DNA of 63,397 nt from Herbaspirillum sp. ASV7 (GTDB lineage Bacteria; Pseudomonadota; Gammaproteobacteria; Burkholderiales; Burkholderiaceae_D), in NCBI RefSeq assembly GCF_016429215.1, contig NZ_JAELUH010000029.1, forward strand, positions 1 to 63,397, given 5' to 3'. Under the pieces are notes generated by a model. The model was not told the origin of the DNA, searched no databases, and saw only the letters and a program-made list of their open reading frames with translations. Positions 35,934 through 45,132 of this stretch are shown one piece after another. Position 1 is the stretch's first letter. The number at the start of each line of letters is the position of its first letter. The translations under genes and the position numbers were made by a program.

Positions 35934-36198
35934 CGCGTCTTGGCGTGCTCCGCGGCCAGGTGGGCGCGGAGTTGATCTGCGCTGACAGCGCGCGATGGGT
36001 CGGCTTTCAAGGCGTCATAGGCCGGGGCCACTTGGTTGTTCAACCAGTTCTCGACGGACCGATCGCGTGCCAGCAAGGTATGCAGTCCGTCGCATTTCAC
36101 TTTGCTTTCGCCGGCGTATTTACCATTACGCAGTTTGTTCTTCACCATGTCGCCATCTCGTCGGACAGAAGGATGCTTATTTGCTGGTTTGTTTGCAC
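35930..36198 (-). pseudogene. parD: ParD-family antitoxin gene with a one-base deletion
   Basis: A GTG start at 36198-36196 follows AGGAG (36209-36205) and opens a ParD-like N terminus, QQISILLSDEMA. That frame hits TGA soon after. A second frame continues as DMVKNKLRNGKYAGES and ends with ENWLNNQVAPAYDALKADPS, the usual ParD C-terminal region. The total span of 269 bases is one short of 90 codons, so a single missing base near 36149-36154 restores an 89-residue antitoxin. No complete parE follows. This is a decayed toxin-antitoxin module, unless the missing base is a sequencing error or restart at the internal ATG gives a shortened protein. Confidence 0.75.
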
Positions 36199-36293
36199 GG
36201 CGGACTCCTTCCTCGCGGATGAGATTTAATCTTGCTACCGAAAAGACCGATCCTATCGGTCCATGGCTACCAAACAGGAAGGCGTCAGCCACT

Positions 36294-37046
36294 TCAACGC
36301 AATGCTCCAATGCGGCGCGCTCCTTCAGCCTTGATCTGCTGGATGTCGGTACCCGGCACCACCAGGTCCATGCCGATGGCCTTCATGCGCTGGGCCATGT
36401 CCATGGTGCCGGCGAAGATGCCCACGTACTTGCCCAGTGCACGCGCCTGGGACAGCAGGGAATCGATGGCTTCGTTCAGGCGCGGATGGTCGTAGGCGTC
36501 CGGGGCCAGGCCCAGTTCGATGGCCAGGTCGCTGGGGCCGATGAAGATGCCGTCCAGGTCAGGTACCTGCAGGATGGCCTGGGCGTTGGCGTAGCCTTCG
36601 CGGGTCTCGATCATCGCCAGGGTCAGGATGGTGCGGTTGGCGTGGGCGAAGTAATCCGCACCACCGTAGAGGAAGCCGCGTGCCGGGCCATAGCTGCGTC
36701 CGCCGCGCGGTGAGTAGTGACAGGCGCGCACGAAGCGCTCGGCATCGTCGGCGGTGTTGATGAGCGGGCAGATCACGCCATAGGCGCCGGCGTCGAGCAG
36801 CTTGTTGATCTCGCCCAGGCCGTTCTCGGAGCAGCGCACCAGCGGCACCGCCTGGGTGCTGGAGATGGCCTGCAGCATGGGCAGGGCCGATTCGATCGAG
36901 AACGGGCCGTGTTGCAGGTCCACCGTGACGGCATCATAGCCGCTGTGTGCCACCACCTCGGCCAGCAGCGAATTGGCCATCGATATCCAGCCCGAGAGGG
37001 CCAGGGTCTTTTGTGCGAACAGGGTGCGCAACCGGTTTTCCCGCAT
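36294..37046 (-). CDS. HpcH/HpaI family aldolase
   Basis: The 250-residue class II aldolase shows the family's conserved residues: Arg in PLVRCSENG, Glu in MIETREGY and Asp in IFIGPSDLA, plus the segment GRSYGPARG. These enzymes split 2-oxo-4-hydroxy acids such as 4-hydroxy-2-oxoheptane-1,7-dioate into pyruvate and an aldehyde, using a divalent metal. No homoprotocatechuate genes are adjacent, so the substrate is open. It precedes the decayed parD gene on the same strand by 95 bases. Confidence 0.88.
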   Translation of the reverse strand: MRENRLRTLFAQKTLALSGWISMANSLLAEVVAHSGYDAVTVDLQHGPFSIESALPMLQAISSTQAVPLVRCSENGLGEINKLLDAGAYGVICPLINTADDAERFVRACHYSPRGGRSYGPARGFLYGGADYFAHANRTILTLAMIETREGYANAQAILQVPDLDGIFIGPSDLAIELGLAPDAYDHPRLNEAIDSLLSQARALGKYVGIFAGTMDMAQRMKAIGMDLVVPGTDIQQIKAEGARRIGALR

Positions 37047-37146
37047 GTTCCGTCTCCATGGTTGAGCCAGCCGTGCGGCTGGCGATGTGCCATGTTAAGT
37101 CCGAACGCGCCGGCCACGCATGAAAACTCTTCAGGCCATCAGGCCA

Positions 37147-38412
37147 TCAGGCCGCATAGCGGAACGGCGCGTCGTCGATGGCGCGGCTGCGGCCGGCGAT
37201 CTGGTCGGCCAGCAGCGCCGCGCTGCCGCAGGCCAGGGTCCAGCCCAGCGCGCCCTGGCCGATGTTGAGGTAGAGATTGCCCACCGGCGAGGCGCCGACG
37301 ATGGGCACGCCACTGGGCGTGGCCGGACGGAAACCCATCCACGGCGATAGCGTGGCATCCTCGCCCAGCCTGCAGTCGGGGAAAAGTTCGCCCATGCCAC
37401 TCTTGAGTTCGTCGATGGCGCGCCGGGGGATGCTGCGGTCCCGGCCCACCAGTTCGATGCGGCCGGCCACGCGCAGGCGCTGGCCCAGGCGGGCGTAGAC
37501 GATCTTGCGCGAGATGTCGGTGATGGACACCTGCGGCGCGGCGGCGCGGCTGGTCTCGTCTTCCAGCGGCACGGTGATGCTGTAGCCCTTGAGCGGGTAG
37601 AGCGGCAGCGACAGTCCCACCTGGCGGGCGAAGTCGGCGCTTTCGGCGCCCAGCGCCAGCACGAAGCGTTCGGCGCTGATCCATTCGTTGCCGGCCTGTA
37701 CCGCCTGCAGACTGCCGTCCTGTGTGCGCGCCGCAGTGACCCGGGTGTTGCCGATGAAGCGGAAATTCGGATCGGCCTGCATCACCGCCACCAGTGCCCG
37801 GCAGAACTGCGGGCAGTCGCCGGCTTCTTCGCTGGGGGTGTAGACGCCGCCGGCCCAGTCGCGTCGCGAGCGGCCCAGTGCGGGTTCGATGCGGATGCAG
37901 GCGGCTGCGCTCAGCACTTCCTGCTGGCAACCGTATTGGGCCTGGAATTGCACCTGCTGCGCGGCGGCGTCCAGGCCCTGGGTATCGGTGAACATCACCA
38001 GCTTGCCCGAGCGCTGGTAGTCGAACTGCAGGTCCAGGCCGGCGTTCCATTGCGTGAGCTGGTCGCGGCTGTAGAAGGCCAGCTTGAGCAGGTCGATGGT
38101 GGTGCGGCGCACGCGCTGGGCATTGCAGCAGCGCAGGAATTCGAACAGCCAGCGATATTGGGCCGCCTCCAGCGTGGGACGCAGCGTCAGCGGCGAATCC
38201 TTGCTGAAGGTGTAATACGCCCACTTGGACCAGACCGACGGGTCGGCCAGCGGCGCCACATAGGAGTAGCTCAACTGGGCGCCATTGCCCTGGCTGGTGC
38301 CGGCGCCGGGCTGGTCGCGCTCGTCGATCAGGCTGACCTGGTGGCCATCCTGGAGCAGGCGGTAGGCAGTGGTCACGCCGATCACGCCGGCGCCCATTAC
38401 GCAGATATGCAT
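37147..38412 (-). CDS. dadA: D-amino acid dehydrogenase
   Basis: The 421-residue flavoprotein starts with the FAD-binding GAGVIGVTTAYRLLQDGH and contains the DadA-typical segments SYVAPLADPSVW and GFRPATPSGVPIVG. A C-terminal GQGALGWTLACGSA also belongs to the family. It oxidatively deaminates D-amino acids, chiefly D-alanine, to keto acids at the membrane. No alanine racemase gene is adjacent, unlike in dadAX operons. The stop codon lies inside a small tandem array of TCAGGCCA units (37131-37153). Confidence 0.9.
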   Translation of the reverse strand: MHICVMGAGVIGVTTAYRLLQDGHQVSLIDERDQPGAGTSQGNGAQLSYSYVAPLADPSVWSKWAYYTFSKDSPLTLRPTLEAAQYRWLFEFLRCCNAQRVRRTTIDLLKLAFYSRDQLTQWNAGLDLQFDYQRSGKLVMFTDTQGLDAAAQQVQFQAQYGCQQEVLSAAACIRIEPALGRSRRDWAGGVYTPSEEAGDCPQFCRALVAVMQADPNFRFIGNTRVTAARTQDGSLQAVQAGNEWISAERFVLALGAESADFARQVGLSLPLYPLKGYSITVPLEDETSRAAAPQVSITDISRKIVYARLGQRLRVAGRIELVGRDRSIPRRAIDELKSGMGELFPDCRLGEDATLSPWMGFRPATPSGVPIVGASPVGNLYLNIGQGALGWTLACGSAALLADQIAGRSRAIDDAPFRYAA

Positions 38413-38575
38413 GGTGTTTCGTCAAAGTCAGTGAAGAACCGGCGGCCAGGCCGCATCGGTCGAAACAGACTACCGAAGAGCCACGCGGGTGTCACATGCC
38501 GAATCGGCATGAACTTGTGCGCAGCTGCAAAACCGTTTTGCGGTCATTGATGACCGGGAAGCGCCCATGCTGCGC

Positions 38576-38581
38576 TACAAT
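38576..38581 (+). promoter_or_regulatory. Probable -10 element of rnpB
   Basis: TACAAT at 38576-38581 lies about seven bases before the 5' end of the RNase P RNA inferred from its P1 helix, as expected for a -10 hexamer. No strong -35 could be assigned. Confidence 0.6.
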
Positions 38582-38587
38582 AGCGCC

Positions 38588-38917
38588 CGATGCAGGCCAG
38601 ACAGCCGCTGGCTCCGTTCGCAAGGACGGGGCGGGAGGAAGGTCCGGACTCCACAGAGCAGGGTGACGGTTAACGACCGTCCGCCGAAAGCCGGTGCAAG
38701 CCGGTATAAGGCGAGGAACAGGGCCACAGAGACGAGCGTATTCAGTTACGGTGAAACGCGGTAACCTCCACCCGGAGCAATTTCAAATAGGCACGCGTTG
38801 ATGTGGCTCGCGGAGCGTGCGGGTAGAAAGCTTGAGCGGCGGGGCAATCCGTCGCCTAGAGGAATGGCTGTCATAGCGGGTTTCCGCCGTAACAGAATCC
38901 GGCCTACCGGCCTGCTT
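38588..38917 (+). ncRNA. rnpB: RNase P RNA, bacterial class A
   Basis: The catalytic RNA that trims tRNA 5' leaders is recognised by the P4-region sequence GAGGAAGGTCCGGACTCC (38635-38652), the following CAGAGCAGGGTG, and CAGAATCCGGCC near the 3' end. The P1 helix is formed by GCAGGCC at 38592-38598 and GGCCTGC at 38909-38915, which sets the ends within a few bases. The length of about 330 bases suits a type A molecule from Betaproteobacteria. Confidence 0.93.
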
Positions 38918-38994
38918 CATTGAATTCATCCCCTTCATAACAAGACTGCGGCCCGTGGGCACTGCGGGTTCCGCGCGAGACACCCAGGAGCCCC

Positions 38995-40182
38995 ATGAAC
39001 CCATCCGCCGCACCTGCCACACCTGTTGCCCCCGCTGCCCCCGTGGTATTCGAAGAACTGACGGCCGCCAATGGCCGTCGCATCGGCGTGGCCACGCTGG
39101 CCTCCGAGAAGACCCTGCATGCCATCTCGCTGGAGATGGTCAATCTGCTCACGCCCCAGCTGCGGCAGTGGCAGGCCGATCCCGACGTAGCCATGGTGAT
39201 CCTGCAGGCCCAGGGCGAGAAGGCCTTCTGCGCCGGTGGCGACCTGCAGCACCTCTACCGCGCCATGCGCGAGCACCATGCCGCGCCGGATCGCGACGAT
39301 ATCCGGGGCAACCGCTATGCGGCCGAATTCTTCGAGCATGAATACCGCCTGGATTATCTTATCCACAGCTTCGCCAAGCCCATCCTGTGCTGGGGGCATG
39401 GCATCGTCATGGGTGGCGGCATCGGCCTGATGGCCGGCTGCAGCCACCGCGTGGTCACCGAAAAGTCGCGCCTGGCCATGCCGGAGATCACCATCGGTCT
39501 CTATCCCGATGTCGGCGGCAGCTGGTTCCTGGCGCGCATGCCGGGCAAGACCGGCGTGTTCCTGGCGTTGACCGGCGCCAATCTCAATGCCAATGATGCA
39601 CTCTTCGCCGGTTTGGCCGATTATCGGGTCGCGCATGCTTCCAAGGCGGCGGTGATTGATGCGCTGCTCTCGCAGGACTGGGGTCAGGGCCGCGACGCCG
39701 AACTGCTGGACCGCGTGCTGGCCGCTGCCCAGGAGACGAGCGCCCACGATGGTGCGACCAGCTTTGCGCCCTCCAACCTGCTGGGCCATTTCGACCAGAT
39801 CGAGGCGCTGTGCCGCAAGCCCAGCCTGCCCGAGATCGTCGAGGGCATCCTGGCGCTGCAGACCGAGGATCCCTGGTTGCTCAAGGCCATCGCCACGTTG
39901 CGCGCCGGCTCGCCCGGCTCGGCCTGGCTCGGTTATGCCCTGCAGAAGCGAGTGCGCCACCTGTCGCTGGCGCAGGTGTTCCGGCTGGAATTCGTGGTGT
40001 CGCTGCATTGCGCGGCGCGGCCCGACTTTGTCGAAGGCATTCGTGCGCTGATCATCGAGAAGGACCAGAAGCCGCAATGGCGACCGGCGTCGCTGGCCGA
40101 GGCCACGCCGCAATGGGTAGAGGGTTTCTTCGCCGATCCCTGGCCGGCGCGGGAACATCCGCTGGCTGACCTCGGCGCCTGA
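38995..40182 (+). CDS. Enoyl-CoA hydratase/isomerase family, 3-hydroxyisobutyryl-CoA hydrolase-like
   Basis: The 395-residue protein has the crotonase core (GEKAFCAGGDLQHLY, then KPILCWGHGIVMGGGIGLM) and the extended C-terminal region of the ECH_2 group. The segment MPEITIGLYPDVGGSWFLAR is characteristic of 3-hydroxyisobutyryl-CoA hydrolases of valine degradation. An N-terminal Ala/Pro-rich stretch of about 18 residues precedes the domain. It stands alone after rnpB. Whether it acts on hydroxyisobutyryl-CoA or another acyl-CoA cannot be decided. Confidence 0.85.
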   Translation: MNPSAAPATPVAPAAPVVFEELTAANGRRIGVATLASEKTLHAISLEMVNLLTPQLRQWQADPDVAMVILQAQGEKAFCAGGDLQHLYRAMREHHAAPDRDDIRGNRYAAEFFEHEYRLDYLIHSFAKPILCWGHGIVMGGGIGLMAGCSHRVVTEKSRLAMPEITIGLYPDVGGSWFLARMPGKTGVFLALTGANLNANDALFAGLADYRVAHASKAAVIDALLSQDWGQGRDAELLDRVLAAAQETSAHDGATSFAPSNLLGHFDQIEALCRKPSLPEIVEGILALQTEDPWLLKAIATLRAGSPGSAWLGYALQKRVRHLSLAQVFRLEFVVSLHCAARPDFVEGIRALIIEKDQKPQWRPASLAEATPQWVEGFFADPWPAREHPLADLGA

Positions 40183-40515
40183 GGCCTTTCCCCTTCAATC
40201 TGCCTGTGGCGGCGTGAGCGCGCGCCGCTGCAGCCGTTCCAGCGTGCTCGGGCATCAAAGCCCCAGGTCGCTCAAGCCGGGATGATCGGCCGGCCGCAGT
40301 GCCGAGCGATCCCAGCGGAACTTTCGCTGCGACGCCTTGATGGGCAGGTCGTTGATGCAGGCGTGAGGGGCGAAGCGAAACACGCCGGGTTGCACTGTAC
40401 TTCTTCGTGCTGGCTGTTGCTGTAACTGGAATGCGGTGACGGCCTCATGGAGGGCGCAGCGCGGTGCTGGGGGGGGAGGCTGGGGAGGGCAGAGGAGGGT
40501 ACTGCAGGAAAGACA
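40183..40515. other. Intergenic region without a supported gene
   Basis: A 98-codon leftward frame (40551-40255) runs through this stretch, but its composition is Pro/Gln/Arg-rich with no recognised domain, and its start lies inside the hairpin after the HU gene. A run of eight G residues lies near 40470. It may be a degraded sequence; nothing functional can be supported. Confidence 0.4.
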
Positions 40516-40576
40516 CCGGTCCTTGCGGACCGGCTTAAATTTGAATGCCATGAACGAGGTTCATGGCATTCAAATT
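40516..40576 (-). terminator. Tandem hairpins downstream of the HU gene
   Basis: Just after the HU stop (minus strand) a perfect 18-bp inverted repeat, AATTTGAATGCCATGAAC and its complement (40538-40555 and 40559-40576), closes a three-base loop. It is followed by a second perfect hairpin, CCGGTCC-GCAA-GGACCGG (40516-40533), with a GNRA-type loop. Neither has a long T tract, so they may stabilise the transcript or act together in termination. Confidence 0.6.
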
Positions 40577-40582
40577 CGGGAA

Positions 40583-40867
40583 TTATTTCTTCTTCTTGTT
40601 CACGGCTTCCTTGAAAGCCTTGCCAGCCGAGAACTTGACGGTGGTCGCAGCAGCGATCTTGATCTCTTCGCCGGTTTGCGGGTTACGGCCGGTGCGGGCA
40701 GCACGCTTGCCGGTCGAGAAGGAACCGAAGCCAACCAATTGCACGGTATCGCCCTTGGTCACGGCCTTGATGATGTTCTCGATGACGGAGTCCAGCGCGC
40801 GCTGGGCTGCAGCCTTGGAGATCTCGGTGTCGGCGGCGATAACGTCAACCAATTCAGATTTGTTCAC
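40583..40867 (-). CDS. hupB: DNA-binding protein HU (beta type)
   Basis: The 94-residue nucleoid protein starts at a GTG preceded by AAAGGAATTT. The sequence [25 protein letters not shown] and the DNA-binding arm region [21 protein letters not shown] are diagnostic for HU. It ends in a Lys-rich tail (KKKK), slightly longer than E. coli HU. HU dimers bend and compact DNA without strong sequence preference. It is transcribed alone and followed by tandem hairpins. A longer upstream frame has no ribosome-binding site and lacks family similarity. Confidence 0.95.
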   Translation of the reverse strand: MNKSELVDVIAADTEISKAAAQRALDSVIENIIKAVTKGDTVQLVGFGSFSTGKRAARTGRNPQTGEEIKIAAATTVKFSAGKAFKEAVNKKKK

Positions 40868-40899
40868 TTTTAAATTCCTTTCACTGTTAAGGTGCCGAG

Positions 40900-40905
40900 A
40901 TTTTA
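40900..40905 (-). promoter_or_regulatory. Possible -10 element of hupB
   Basis: TAAAAT on the minus strand, about 33 bases upstream of the HU start codon, is a plausible -10 hexamer. The -35 is weak: TTGCTG at a 19-base spacing. Confidence 0.35.
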
Positions 40906-41399
40906 GCACTGGAATGAGCCGGATCAGCAAGCCCTATCAGCGTTTTCAGCCGATTTGACCTGATCGGAACCGGTCTCGATTGAAAAAAATCGATGTGCTT
41001 TTCAGCGCTGGCGAACGGCCTGGAAAAAAACCGTCTGGCTTATCGATCTTCCCAAAGACACGGATAGTAAAAGTAGGTCGACGGAGAAGTCAAAGCAAAA
41101 ACGCATGCGGACTTTGAATTGAGGCCGGTTCGCTTCCGGGTTGCTCTCGTTTTTTCGAGGGGCGGCGAATATTTCCGTCTATCCTGGAACTAAAGTTGCG
41201 GTGCAAAATCCATGTCGATTTCTCTTTTCTCTCCCCTATCCGGGTCGTCCTTCAGGTGCCATTGCGGCTAGTCCGTGGCTGCCCGGAAACTGTGCATGGC
41301 CACTCTTCCATGCCGCGCAAATGCCCGCCGTTACGCAATTTTGACGATAAACACATGTGTATATCTCAGGTTGCACCTTTAATGTAAATCCTAAGTCCT
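40906..41399. other. AT-rich intergenic region between hupB and the dcw cluster
   Basis: About 500 bases of clearly lower GC than the flanks, with A tracts and a CTCG-TTTTTT-CGAG mini-hairpin near 41147. No gene, RNA family or mobile element is recognised. It may carry distal promoter elements of hupB or of the division cluster. Confidence 0.4.
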
Positions 41400-41510
41400 T
41401 CATTTTTCTCGAAAAACTTCGATATGCGGGTTTTTAAGGAGTTGCGCTAAGTCTTTGACTTTATTGGCAAAATCCTGGTTTTTCACCACGTATACCGCTT
41501 GACCTGTCAT
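41400..41510 (-). CDS. Possible 36-aa protein divergent from mraZ
   Basis: An ATG at 41510 with GAGG seven bases upstream opens a 36-codon frame beginning MTGQAVYVVKNQDF and ending EVFREK. The predicted peptide is charged and helical with no known domain. Codon use is AT-rich compared with neighbouring genes. Its start is 16 bases from the phased GTG repeats of the mraZ promoter, so both genes could share that control region. Coding status is uncertain; conservation in relatives would decide. Confidence 0.4.
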   Translation of the reverse strand: MTGQAVYVVKNQDFANKVKDLAQLLKNPHIEVFREK

Positions 41511-41525
41511 AGTGCATCCTCTAAA

Positions 41526-41560
41526 GTGGGCGGCAGTGTCAAAAAGTGTTTTTTTGTGGG
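41526..41560 (+). promoter_or_regulatory. MraZ-box-like operator of the dcw cluster
   Basis: GTGGG, GTGTC, GTGTT and GTGGG begin at 41526, 41536, 41546 and 41556, an exact 10-base period. MraZ proteins bind TGGG-type direct repeats separated by five bases upstream of their own operon. The two outer copies match fully and the two inner ones are degenerate. The operator ends 100 bases before the mraZ start. Confidence 0.7.
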
Positions 41561-41660
41561 GCATTTTGCAAATCCGATTGCATTTGCCTGAATGACAAGA
41601 CGCTGAAAAAACACCCCCGATCAGCAATTTCGCTCGCCACCGGCGAAGGAAGAAACGACA

Positions 41661-42089
41661 GTGTTCCAGGGCGCGTCAGCACTCAATCTCGATGCCAAAG
41701 GACGGATGACCATTCCGGCCAAGCATCGTGACGCCCTGATGGTGCAGTGCGAGGGCCGTGCCACCGTCACGCGCCATCCGCATGGTTGCCTGTTGTTCTT
41801 CCCCCGTCCGACCTGGGAGACGCATCGCGAACAGATCGCCAACTGGCCGATGTCGGCCCGTGCCTGGCAGCGCATCTTCCTGGGCAATGCCCAGGATGTG
41901 GAGCTCGATGGCGCCGGACGCATCCTGATCGCGCCGGAGCTGCGCGCTGCCGTTGGTCTGCAGCGCGACGTGATGTTGCTGGGCATGGGGAGTCATTTCG
42001 AGATCTGGGATGCCGTCAAGCTGGCCGAAAGTGAAGCCGAGGCCGTGGCGGGTGGCATGCCGGATGTGTTGAGTAATTTTTCCTTCTGA
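41661..42089 (+). CDS. mraZ: Transcriptional regulator MraZ
   Basis: The 142-residue protein opens the dcw cluster and consists of two AbrB-like SpoVT repeats. Each carries a D-x-x-G-R motif: [14 protein letters not shown] in the N-terminal half and [14 protein letters not shown] in the C-terminal half. MraZ forms a ring-like oligomer and represses its own operon. It starts at a GTG preceded by AAGGAAG. The phased repeats at 41526-41560 are its likely operator. Confidence 0.93.
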   Translation: MFQGASALNLDAKGRMTIPAKHRDALMVQCEGRATVTRHPHGCLLFFPRPTWETHREQIANWPMSARAWQRIFLGNAQDVELDGAGRILIAPELRAAVGLQRDVMLLGMGSHFEIWDAVKLAESEAEAVAGGMPDVLSNFSF

Positions 42090-42101
42090 CGGCCGCACAA
42101 G

Positions 42102-43084
<983 letters not shown>

Positions 43085-43088
<4 letters not shown>

Positions 43089-43357
43089 CCGGGCGCCTGT
43101 GCCTTCTGCTGACCATCATGCTGGTGGGTTGCGCGCTGTCGGTTGTCAGCGCCCAGTACAAGGCACGCAGCTTGTTCATCGAACTGGAGCGCTCCCAGAG
43201 CGCGGCGCGCCAGCTCGACGTGGACTGGGCGCAATTGCAGCTGGATCAGTCCACGCTGGGCAAGAACGCCCGCATCGAGGAGCTGGCCCGGCGCGACCTG
43301 GGCATGGTGCCGCTGACAGCGGCGCGTACCCAATATCTCACCGTGGGGGCTAAATGA
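43085..43357 (+). CDS. ftsL: Cell division protein FtsL
   Basis: This 90-residue bitopic membrane protein has one N-terminal transmembrane segment (about residues 3-23) and a periplasmic coiled coil with heptad-like Leu/Ile spacing. FtsL forms the FtsQLB subcomplex that activates FtsWI at the septum. Size, topology and position between rsmH and ftsI define it; sequence conservation is low, as usual. It overlaps both neighbours by four bases. Confidence 0.9.
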
Positions 43358-45132
43358 CCAAGATGCCCCCCCGCACCAATGTCTCCGGCGGCCGCGTGGC
43401 GGCCTCCAAGGGTGTGGCCTTCTCATCCAATCCCATCCTGCAGGTCAAGCTGCCGGCGTGGCGCTCGCGCTTCGTCATGTTCGCCCTGTTCATCGCCTTC
43501 GTGGCGCTGGCGGCGCGCGCCTTCTGGCTGCAGGGCATCTCCACCGACTTTCTGCAGAAGCAGGGTGCCTCGCGCTACGCGCGCACGCTGGAATTGCCCG
43601 CCACGCGCGGCAAGATCACCGACCGCAATGGCCAGGTGCTGGCTTCCTCGGTGCCGGTCAAGGCGATCTGGGCCATTCCTGAAGACGTGCAGGCGGCCCC
43701 CAAGGAAAAGCTGGTCGAGCTGGCCAAGCTGCTGGAGATGAGCGACGCCGACCTGCGCAAGAAGCTCGATTCGGACCGCAGCTTCGTCTACCTCAAGCGT
43801 CAGGTCGAGCAGGATACCGCCGACAAGATCGTCAAGCTGGGCATTCCCGGCATCGAGACCCGCAAGGAATACAAGCGCTTCTACCCCGAAGGCGAGGTGA
43901 TGGCGCACGTGGTCGGCTTCACCAACGTCGAGGATGCCGGCCAGGACGGCATGGAGCTGGCCGCCCAGAAGACGCTGGCCGGCGTGACCGGCAGCCGCCG
44001 CGTCATCAAGGATCGCCTCGGGCGCGTGGTGGAAGACATCGAATCCATCCGCGAACCGCATGACGGCCGCGACCTGACCCTGTCCATCGACAGCAAGATC
44101 CAGTACATCGCCTTCACCCAGTTGAAGGAAGCCGTGGAGAAGTTCAAGGCCAAGGCCGGCGGCATCATCGTGGTCGACGCCAAGACCGGCGAGGTGCTGG
44201 CCCTGGCCAACATGCCGACCTACAACCCCAACGACCGTTCGGTGCTGACCGGCGCGCAGCTGCGCAATCGCGTGGTCACCGATACCTTCGAGCCGGGTTC
44301 GACCTTGAAGCCCTTTACCGTGGCGCTGGCGCTGGATACCCACCGCGTCACGCCCTCGACCGTGTTCCAGACGGCGCCCGGCAAGATGACCATCGGCACG
44401 GCCACCATTGGCGACTCGCACGCCCACGGTCCGCTGACGGTGGCGCAGATCATCGAGAAGTCCTCCAACATCGGCACCGCCAAGATCGCGCTGGGCATGC
44501 CGCCTGAAGAGATGTGGGAGATGTTTACCACCGTCGGCTTCGGCCAGCAGCCCAAGTTCGGCTTCCCCGGCGCAGTGGCCGGCCGGGTGCGGCCGTACAA
44601 GTCCTGGCGTCCCATCGAGCAGGCCACGATGAGCTATGGTCACGGCATCTCGGTATCGCTGATCCAGCTGGCGCACGCCTACCTGATCTTTGCCCGCAAT
44701 GGCGACATCATTCCGCTGTCCTTCACCAAGGTCACCGACTCACCCATCGGCCAGCGCGTGATCGCCGCCGATACCGCCCTGCAGATGCGCCGCATGCTGG
44801 AAACCGTGGTGGCGCCGGGCGGCACCGCGCCCCAGGCCCAGGTGCCGGGCTATCGCGTGGGCGGCAAGACCGGTACCGCCTACAAGATCGAGGGTGGCAA
44901 GTATGTGCGCAAGTATGTGGCGTCCTTCTCGGGCATCGCCCCGATGTCGGATCCGCGTCTGATCATCTCGGTGATGATCGACGAGCCGCAAGGCCAGCAC
45001 TTCGGCGGCCCGGTGGCCGGCCCGGTGTTTGCCAACGTGGCTGCCAATGCGCTGCGCGCCCTGAACGTACCGCCGGATTCCAGCGTGACCAATATCATCA
45101 TTCCCAAAGAACCCCTTGAGGAGAGCATGTGA
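43354..45132 (+). CDS. ftsI: Septal peptidoglycan transpeptidase FtsI (PBP3)
   Basis: The 592-residue class B penicillin-binding protein cross-links septal peptidoglycan. A cytoplasmic N terminus of about 38 residues precedes the transmembrane anchor. The transpeptidase motifs are Ser316-Thr-Leu-Lys319 (active-site S-x-x-K), Ser370-Ser-Asn372 and Lys505-Thr-Gly507. The non-catalytic pedestal domain lies between. It begins inside the ftsL stop region, and its last base is the first base of the murE ATG. Confidence 0.95.
   Translation: MTKMPPRTNVSGGRVAASKGVAFSSNPILQVKLPAWRSRFVMFALFIAFVALAARAFWLQGISTDFLQKQGASRYARTLELPATRGKITDRNGQVLASSVPVKAIWAIPEDVQAAPKEKLVELAKLLEMSDADLRKKLDSDRSFVYLKRQVEQDTADKIVKLGIPGIETRKEYKRFYPEGEVMAHVVGFTNVEDAGQDGMELAAQKTLAGVTGSRRVIKDRLGRVVEDIESIREPHDGRDLTLSIDSKIQYIAFTQLKEAVEKFKAKAGGIIVVDAKTGEVLALANMPTYNPNDRSVLTGAQLRNRVVTDTFEPGSTLKPFTVALALDTHRVTPSTVFQTAPGKMTIGTATIGDSHAHGPLTVAQIIEKSSNIGTAKIALGMPPEEMWEMFTTVGFGQQPKFGFPGAVAGRVRPYKSWRPIEQATMSYGHGISVSLIQLAHAYLIFARNGDIIPLSFTKVTDSPIGQRVIAADTALQMRRMLETVVAPGGTAPQAQVPGYRVGGKTGTAYKIEGGKYVRKYVASFSGIAPMSDPRLIISVMIDEPQGQHFGGPVAGPVFANVAANALRALNVPPDSSVTNIIIPKEPLEESM

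Noticed and set aside
37131..37153. Tandem TCAGGCCA units at the dadA stop as a contingency locus
   Set aside because: The stop codon lies in the first unit met by translation, so change in copy number would not alter the protein.
40255..40551. A 98-codon leftward frame after the HU gene
   Set aside because: Its start is in the HU 3' hairpin, its composition is Pro/Gln/Arg-rich and no family is recognised. It is not supported as a gene.
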